Below, piece by piece: positions 57,204 to 64,000 of a stretch of DNA of 64,000 bases. This stretch comes from Scalesia atractyloides (taxonomy: Eukaryota; Streptophyta; Magnoliopsida; Asterales; Asteraceae), in the NCBI GenBank assembly GCA_947069175.1, contig CAMTDV010000003.1, positions 31,467,353-31,531,352 of the forward strand, in the 5' to 3' direction. The first letter of the stretch is position 1. Every line of letters starts with the position of its first letter. The translations under genes were made by a program, and so were the position numbers. Under the pieces are notes generated by a model, which did no database searches, had not been told where the DNA came from, and saw nothing but the letters and a program-made list of their open reading frames with translations.

Positions 57204-58765
57204 TCAGGCCTCAAATTCGACCATTTTTAGCAGTTCAAGAAGAGCAGAAAAACGTGCTCTATCAAATGGTTTTGTAAACAAATCTGCGGCATCGTCATCA
57301 GTGCGGATTTGTTCTATTGAAATGAGGCCCTTGTTGAATGAGTCACGAATGAAATGAATTTTAATGGCAATGTGCTTATTTTTAGAAGAATACACAGGAT
57401 TTTTCACCTATTTTAATAGCCCCATCTTTTCATAAAAGATAGGATTGTGAGAAAAATTCAAACGTAGTCCAGCAGTTGATGTTGGATCCATATCACCTGG
57501 GAGCACCAAGCTGAAGCAGCTACATACTCAGCCTCCGAAGTTGAAATTGATACAGTCTGCTGCTTTTTGCATTGCTAGGAGATGAGCCTATCTCCCAAGA
57601 ACTGGCATCTAGCGGATGTGGACTTTATATCCCTACCTACACCTCCAAAATTACTATCAGAGAAAACACATAAATCATGGGGAATCTCTTCGATACAAAA
57701 GACCAAGCCTAGGCTTGCCCTTAAGATATCGAAAGATTCTCTTGACAGCATTTAGATGAGGAAGTTTAGGAGTGGCCTGATAGCGTGCACACTGACACAC
57801 AACAAACATAATGTCCAGTCTACTGGAAGTTTAATACGTCAACGAGCCAATCATGGACCGGTATAATGTCTCATCAACAGCTTCTCCTTCCACATCTTCG
57901 GTCAGAACTGGTCTTTCTGTCGTAGGAGTATTTGCAGGCTTCACATTCTGAAGTTTTAATTTTGCAATGATATCATCAACATACTTTCCCTGATGAATTA
58001 GAATACCTTTTGAGTCTTGTCAAACTTGCAAACCTAGAAAGAAACTCATTTCTCCCAAGGCACTCATTTCAAACTGCTTCTTCATTACTTCTTCAAACTC
58101 TTTGCACAGTGCCTCACTAGTGGACCCAAAGATGATGTCGTCCACATAGATTTGCACTAGGATTTAGTCTTCTCCCACCTTACGAATAAACATAGTCTGA
58201 TCGATGATTCCATGAGAGTATCCATTAGCTAGCAGATGTTCGGTCAGAGTAGCATACCATGCACGGGGGGCTTGATGCAATCCATACAGTTGCCTTGTCA
58301 AGCCTATAGACATGTCCTGAATATCATGGATTTACAAAACCTGGTGGTTGTTCAACATATATTTCCTCTTTCACTTTGCCACATAAAAACGATGTCTTCA
58401 CATCCATCTAATAGAATATGAACCCTTTGAATGATGCATATACTAGAAAAATTTGAATGGCTTCTAATCTAGCAACATGGGCATATACCTCGTCATAGTC
58501 AAGCCCCTCAATCTATCTAAAACCCTACACTACCAATCTTGTTTTGTTTCTGACGATCACTCCACTATTATCCCTTTTATTTCAATAAACCCATCTGGTT
58601 CCAAGTGCTTTCTTTCCTGCATGCAACTTAACCAATCTCTATACTTTCAATTTCTCAAATTGATTTAGTTCATCCTGCATGGCATCCACCCAACTTGGTT
58701 CTCGAATGGCCATTTGGGTAGTTTTCGGCTCAATTTGTGAGATGAAGCAAGAGTATAGATATGTG
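57204..58765 (-). pseudogene. Copia C3 reverse transcriptase and RNase H
   Basis: High to low coordinates: RT begins WVDAMQDELNQFEKLKV (about 58690) and RWVY-NKRDNSGVIVRNKTRL. It continues with VEQPPGF (about 58340) and an intact YVDDIIFGS box at 58125-58150. RNase H has the DSNFGG-type Asp region (about 57640) and a SEAEYVAAS-like site near 57530. The tail at 57407-57204 (SSKNKHIAIKIHFIRDSF ... DDAADLFTKPFDRARFSALL) is open. Single stops and small frame slips occur, but decay is milder than in C2. No aORF is visible downstream (minus strand below 57200). Confidence 0.82.
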
Positions 58766-58773
58766 TTGATAAC

Positions 58774-60200
58774 TCATGTCCGACTTCTGGTCAATACCCC
58801 AGCCCAAATGGCTCCAATTACATTCTCCACAGTGAGGTTCCTCTTAACACTAGTGGGTATAACAGATTTTGGAACTGTTCCTGTTGGCAGCAGATTCACC
58901 AAATTCTCAATTTCATTAGGTTCTAGGGGTTCTGTCACAGACTCCTCTACTGATTCGTCCACCACATACTCGTCTGGAATTGGATCATTAGAAAACAAAT
59001 CATTTTGATCATTCGATGAATCTTCATTGTTAGACGAATTTGAAGCTTTCGCCTCGGTGTGGAGAGGATATGTATGATCTGGAACTGATTGTATTTCAGG
59101 TGCAGTTGTTGAAGATGAGGATATCATTGTGCTATCCCCCACAACTACAGCATCCCCCTCAGCGTCAGCATCCCCCTCTACATCAACATCGTTCATAACA
59201 ATTGTGGGGAGTGGATCAACAATTGAAGGACTCGCCTTATCTATAGAGACAACAGGAGTTAAGTCATCAAAAATGTCAATATATTTAAAAAGATGAGCAT
59301 AATTATAGAGAGTGAATGGCATGTTTCCAACATCTGTCTGATTCTCCTCAAGCCATTGTATGTCAAACGACTCGACAATCGGTCTTGTCTTCTTATTGAA
59401 CACTCTATAAGTTGTCTTGTTCTCAAGTGCAACTTTGCTAGCATAATCGATAAAGAAACACTCATCTCCCCTAGCATCAAACTTCAGAATTGCGTCTAAG
59501 TGCAACAGGGTACATGGGCAGCCAAACGCTCTAAAGTGCATGACAAAAGGTTTTTTGCCATAAAGTACTTCGTGAGGCGTCTTCATGCGTGCTTTGTTGA
59601 TTAAAACTTTGTTTTGAACATAGCACGTTGTGTTTATCACCTCGTCCTAGAAAAAGGTTGGGAGTTTAGAGTCACACATCATAGTACGAGCCGCTTCAAT
59701 CGGGGTTCTATTCCTTCTTTCTACTACCCACTCTACTATGGAGTTTTTGCAGCACTGTATTGTCTAGCTATTCCCCTTTGAGCACAAAAGAAATTTAGCT
59801 CTGCATTCTTGAACTCAGTGTCATTGTCGCTTCGAATTCCTTTCACCTTCTTATTAGTCTGATTCTCCATAAAGATGATAAAGCGTTTAACAAGCTCTAC
59901 AGTCTCACTCTTGTTAGTTAAGAAGAAAATCTAAGTAAAGCGTGAGTAATCATCAGTAATTACCAAACAGTAAGACTTTCCTGAGATGCTGAGTACGTTC
60001 AGAGGACCAAAGAGATCCATGTGAAGGAGTTGCATCCCACTGTTAATTGTGTTTACAGACTTAGGAAAATGAGGTTTTCGATGTTGTTTACCCTCAACAC
60101 AAGAGACACATTTTTCAAAGTAACGAAGTCTTTTACGGGTAGATCTCTTACCAACCCCAATTTAGCAAAACGATTCAGGTTTTTTAACATTTGAATGGAC
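58774..60200 (-). pseudogene. Copia C3 integrase and IN-RT linker
   Basis: From 60200 down: a GAG-pre-integrase/zinc region, a core with IRSDNDTEFKN (about 59830), then a long open frame at 59640-58774 (288 codons). That frame contains KTPHEVLYGKKPFVMHFRAF, the C-terminal fold (GDECFFIDYASKVALENKTT), and an acidic Ser/Asp-rich linker leading to the RT. The linker includes a VEGDADAEGDAVVVGD run. The 288-codon frame is the longest unbroken coding stretch in the window. The core upstream of 59640 has stops. Confidence 0.82.
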
Positions 60201-60540
60201 TAAATGACGGTGCTACAACATGGCATTGTGTACAGAGATTTTTGAAAACAAACAGGTAACGCCTTCAATAGGTGGTTTGTTCATGTCAAGTACGTAGTAA
60301 AATCTAGTCCTTAGGAATAATGATTCCTGGTTTTAAAATGAGACAGTGTTTGTCGGTGAAATGAGTTGAGTAACCATTGTTGCCTATTGGAGAGACACTC
60401 AACAGGCTATGCTTCAGCTCAGGAACGTAGTTTACATCCTTGAAACAGAGATCACCATTATTTAATGTGCCTCATTGGGTGATCTTTCCTTTCTCCCCTC
60501 CCGCAAAAGCAACAAACACTGTTGAATTCTTCAAGATCAC

Positions 60541-60897
60541 TTAGTTGGATAAGTCGCCAGTCATATGCTTAGAACAACTACTATTAATGACCAAAGTCTG
60601 ATGATATCCCCCCATAGTCGTTCCTGCATATAATGCGGGATCAGTTAGATTTAGGAACCAGGCTATGATGGTTGTGGGTAAACCCTTTTTATTCACATAA
60701 GTGACATGCATCCAAACCATATTGTTTTTAGAATAGGTAGGTCCATTATCAAAACATGACAAATTGCAAGGAGTGATTTGAACAAGACTTTTAGGTCTCC
60801 AAATTTGCTTATCATTTTTCAAGACTTTTTGAATTATGCGGTTTAGAATTTGAGAGCTTCAAGTGACTTTTATGGTTCAATTGTTTAGCCTTGTTCC
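60541..60897 (-). pseudogene. Copia C3 protease entry, truncated by an LTR insertion
   Basis: 93 codons end in VINSSCSKHMTGDLS, which matches the LDSGCSKHMTG protease site with DSG changed to NSS, so activity is lost. Upstream (above 60822) the polyprotein continues only to about 60890, where TGTCACACCCCC of another LTR begins; gag may continue beyond the window. Confidence 0.75.
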
Positions 60898-61642
60898 TGT
60901 CACACCCCCATGTTATCCTTTCGCATCAGAGTCGGGGTGTGAACCGAACGGCATCGTCATTGCCACAGCGGAAGCAAACGTGATGGCTAAGGTTTCGAGT
61001 AAATGAACGCCCGCTAACTACTCGAATCCCCATGGTTTCCACTATTCCAACCGAGCCATACTTGAATTTATAACCTGAGAAAGAACATGTGAAAAGTCAA
61101 CAAAAAGTTGGTGAGTTCATAGTTTGTTTGTTTTGTTTCAAATGAGTCATAAAAACATTTGAAAGTCTTACATTCGAAAAACCGGTTTGTGGGATCATAG
61201 TGTCCCAAAGCATTTGAAATGTCATGTCGTATAACAGTATTGAAATGTTTTCCATGTTGTTTGCAAATCCGTGCATATAACTGTTATGTTTATAAACTAG
61301 TGATAAAATGTTTTATGTTATCTTTGTAAACCGGTATTGAAATCGTAGTATGTAGTTTTCCTATGGAATCTAAGGATCTGTCAGTGTGTAGCTAATACAC
61401 TGACCTATGTGCCATAAGTAATTAACTAAACGGAGACTTCTTTGACATTTTAGGATCACAAAAGCACTCCTAACCGGTTGTCATACCAGGAGTGGAGCGT
61501 GTCTCAAACTCGATAGATCTATACCTTTTGCACCTTGGTCACTACGTGATTAATGGTTACTATTGTTATTTCCCTACTTACGCACAGTGATCTGTTATAA
61601 TCTAATCCCATAGCTACATACCAATTGTTATAAATCTGCGTT

Positions 61643-61761
61643 ATTGGGCCTAGCCCATGTTCTTTTGTGATTTTGGGCCTAGCCCATGTCCTTCTGTGAT
61701 TTTGGGCCTAGCCCATGTTTTCTTGTCATTGGGCCGAGCCCATGTTTTCTTGTAAAATTGG
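61643..61761 (+). repeat. 29-bp minisatellite (GGGCCTAGCCCATG)
   Basis: Four tandem units of TTGGGCCTAGCCCATGTTCT-type sequence are present; the last two are shortened. Each contains a GGGC..GCCC inverted repeat. Confidence 0.85.
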
Positions 61762-63261
61762 GGCCCCGCTCCCTAGTTGAGACTATGACAATCCCGTCGC
61801 TAGTCATAAAACTAATGCATGTTTCGAAAAGCTTTGTACAGCTGTGAAAACCGGTAATTTTAGCATAAATCTTTCATAAACCATTTGAGTTCGTTGAAAT
61901 CTGTTTGTAACAAGGTTTAGAAATACATGATTTTCGTTTCATCGAAACATTGTGTGCTTTCGCAAAACTTGCATGTCTTTCCACCCCGAAAACATTTACA
62001 AAAATGTAAAACGGTAAAAAGTGGGGGTTATGAACTCACCAGGAAAATCCAGTGCAAAGCTAGCTTAATGTGATTTCCGTAGTGTTGTCTCCACAACTTG
62101 ACTTGCTAGCATGCAATCTAGTGTATTCCTAAAACGGAATAACTCGTAAGTTTCTAAGGATGACGTAGCTATACTACGTGATACCAAGCTCTACTGAATC
62201 GTTACTCATACGATCCTATGAAATTGTTATTGACTTAACTCGGTTAACCAACCTATGGTTTTCTTAGAATTGTCTTAGTTTTTGAACGACTTGAAATATA
62301 TGTTTATATCTAAACATAACTATATTTCATGAAAATAATATTTAGTCGTTATGTACGTTGACAGATAATATTACGACTCTTCGTAGTTTTCGTATATATA
62401 ATGTATATATACTCTGAAATATATTCGTATAGATAATACATTTCGTATTCGCGCAATAGTCTGGCTTATCGATTTAAAATAAATAACTGTGTCATCGTAC
62501 GCTTGTTATAGTCTTGCGGAGTTGCGTCATACTTCGTTTGGCGTTTGAAACCAAATATGACCAATATATATTATTGTTATATAAATCCTTCAAAAATATT
62601 CATACGTGTTCGCGTCATCGACGTTAGAAATAAATATAACTATATTTATTTATAAAAGTATTCAACGCCACGACATCGAATATATATATCTTTTTGTAAT
62701 ACGATTTCCGAATTCGTTTGTTTGAACTAATCCGCACCTTGTATTCTTCTTATAAAGCGTGCGGAATATTGGCGTTTCGAAATAGATATAAACAATATAC
62801 TTATTTATGACATCGTTTGAATAAATTTATCGAGGTTTGAAATCAAATTCCCGAATTCGGCTTTGAATTAAACATAGATAAATATCATTTATCTTGTAGT
62901 CGTTTGCCGTACGTTTGTTATCTTGAAATCGCGTTCGTGGAAAGGTTGTCGGCTCGAGTTTTGAAGTTTAAATTAGCGTGGTCAAATAAATATATCTATA
63001 TTTATTTTTTTTTATAGTTATCGCTTGAATCAGACGCTTTGTCTTTGAAATACTACGCGTTTCGTATTACCTTTTTAACTAATAATTATCCGCAAGTAGC
63101 GTACGTCGATTAAATTGTTATTTTTAAACTTTTTGGCGATGTCGAATTGTTAGCGGGTCGGGTCGAGCTCGGTTTCGCACTAATTAAATATTAATAATAA
63201 TTATAAACTAATATAATTAAATTTTACGTCGTAATTAATTTTTACCGAGTCGTGGGTTAAC

Positions 63262-63338
63262 CTGTTGACCAGATTTGACCAAGTTTGACTCGTGTTGACT
63301 GGGTTTGACCAGTTGACGGCGTTGACTTTTGTTGACCG
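63262..63338 (+). promoter_or_regulatory. TTGAC (W-box core) cluster in the LTR
   Basis: Eight TTGAC words lie in about 75 bases on the plus strand, most as GTTGACC or TTTGACC. This is denser than the 52750-52880 cluster and also compatible with WRKY binding, but it could simply be a degenerate tandem repeat. Confidence 0.4.
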
Positions 63339-63645
63339 CACCGAACCGAACACCAAACCAAACCTGAAACATACACTTAAATATTCAAACCGAATCGCAC
63401 CAAATCCGACCAAGTTGATTTGGTCGGAGCCATCGCCATCACCGGAGAACAACGCCATCGACGCCGCTGCAAATGTCGCGGCAGCTGCCGCTGTTCGAAC
63501 CCAAAAATCGAACCGATAAAACCCGCGCCACCACTACCGCTGGCTGGCCCTAACGCCGCCGAATCACTGCGCTGTTCCGAAGCGTCGCCGGCTGTCACCG
63601 GCTTTCTCCCTCCGCTCAATCTCTCTGTCTCTGTCCGTATGTATG

Positions 63646-63647
<2 letters not shown>

Positions 63648-63718
<71 letters not shown>
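63648..63718. repeat. (TA)n microsatellite
   Basis: About 35 uninterrupted TA dinucleotides, followed by GCCG and a GT-rich stretch. Confidence 0.97.
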
Positions 63719-63723
<5 letters not shown>

Positions 63724-64000
63724 TGTGTGTGTGTTTAGGGGGGGTACAAGGGATGTCGCATGTAGTGTCGCCGGAAGAACAGGGGTGTCAGTGTGTGGGG
63801 GTGACTGCCGGAAGAGACAACCGGAGTCACCGGATATCCTTGCCGGATTTCAGCGACCAGACTAGAGGAGGGAGCAGGGGTGTCTTGGTGTGCTAGAGTT
63901 TGAGTTGTGAAGATATGAGGGAATTAGGATTAGTTTTTTATATACTAGGGTTTCTTATTGGGTTGGGCCCAAGGCCCGTTATCGTGTGAAAGCCCATTGA

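Larger units (their letters stand above)
60898..64000 (-). mobile_element. Start of a large LTR, running off the window
   Basis: It starts TGTCACACCCCCATG after GTTCC (60893-60897, candidate TSD), with the GCGGAAGC word about 70 bases in, as in other plant gypsy LTRs of this end type. No matching ...ACA + GTTCC end is found before 64000, so the element exceeds 3.1 kb here. Contents: the GGGCCTAGCCCATG minisatellite, a TTGAC cluster, a GC-rich block (63420-63640) and a (TA)n run. There is no PBS or coding domain. Strand is inferred by analogy. Confidence 0.6.

Noticed and set aside
63420..63896. 158-codon plus-strand ORF with Ala/Cys-rich start and an Ile-Tyr run
   Set aside because: The Ile-Tyr run is the translated (TA)n microsatellite and the rest is GC-rich LTR sequence; there is no domain and no gene context.

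Overview
This is a gene-poor, transposon-filled stretch of a higher-plant nuclear genome. The evidence is layered LTR retrotransposons of both plant superfamilies (Ty3/Gypsy chromovirus-like and Ty1/Copia Sirevirus-like), primer-binding sites matching initiator tRNA-Met, and a spliced plant-specific B3-domain gene. An Asteraceae (daisy-family) source is my guess, from the style of the copia extra ORFs and of the proline-rich gag-like ORF; the sequence alone does not prove it. Every coding region I recognise carries stops, frameshifts or truncations. No intact host gene, rRNA or CRISPR array is visible.

Layout. (1) 1-6170: copia element C1 on the minus strand (gag, leader, PBS, 5' LTR), broken by a 491-bp solo copia LTR in gag (1034-1524, TSD CCCGT) and a 2.98-kb solo gypsy LTR in the leader (2118-5097, TSD GTTTG). 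(2) 6180-7443: 3' end of a second copia element with its LTR. (3) 7444-9278: weak F-box-like relic and a B3 exon fragment. (4) 9283-37670: a copia extra-ORF (aORF) fragment on the plus strand, split by a 26.8-kb gypsy nest (9991-36786). The nest holds chromovirus B (9991 onward, gag lost), two copies of a 3.4-kb solo LTR (E1), a second chromovirus body (gypsy-2, 23030-28668) and several truncated copies of one 2.8-kb LTR family (LTR-A). (5) 37797-52420: a minus-strand REM/B3-like pseudogene whose intron received an 11.6-kb Copia element (39001-50584, both LTRs, TSD GTATG/GTATA). (6) 53397-55988: a 2.6-kb solo LTR with TSD TGTGA carrying a tRNA-like sequence. (7) 56281-60897: copia C3 pol on the minus strand. 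(8) 60898-64000: start of another large LTR that runs out of the window.

The history can be partly read from nesting. Copia elements with aORFs and the B3 gene are the oldest substrates. LTR-A gypsies landed in them, E1 landed in LTR-A, and a block of about 6.3 kb (LTR-A + E1 + second LTR-A) then became duplicated, because both copies share the same internal junctions. The least explained items are the copia aORF, the proline-rich ORF upstream of gypsy-2 gag, the duplicated nested block and the tRNA-like sequence. I see no convincing new defence, biosynthetic or regulatory system.
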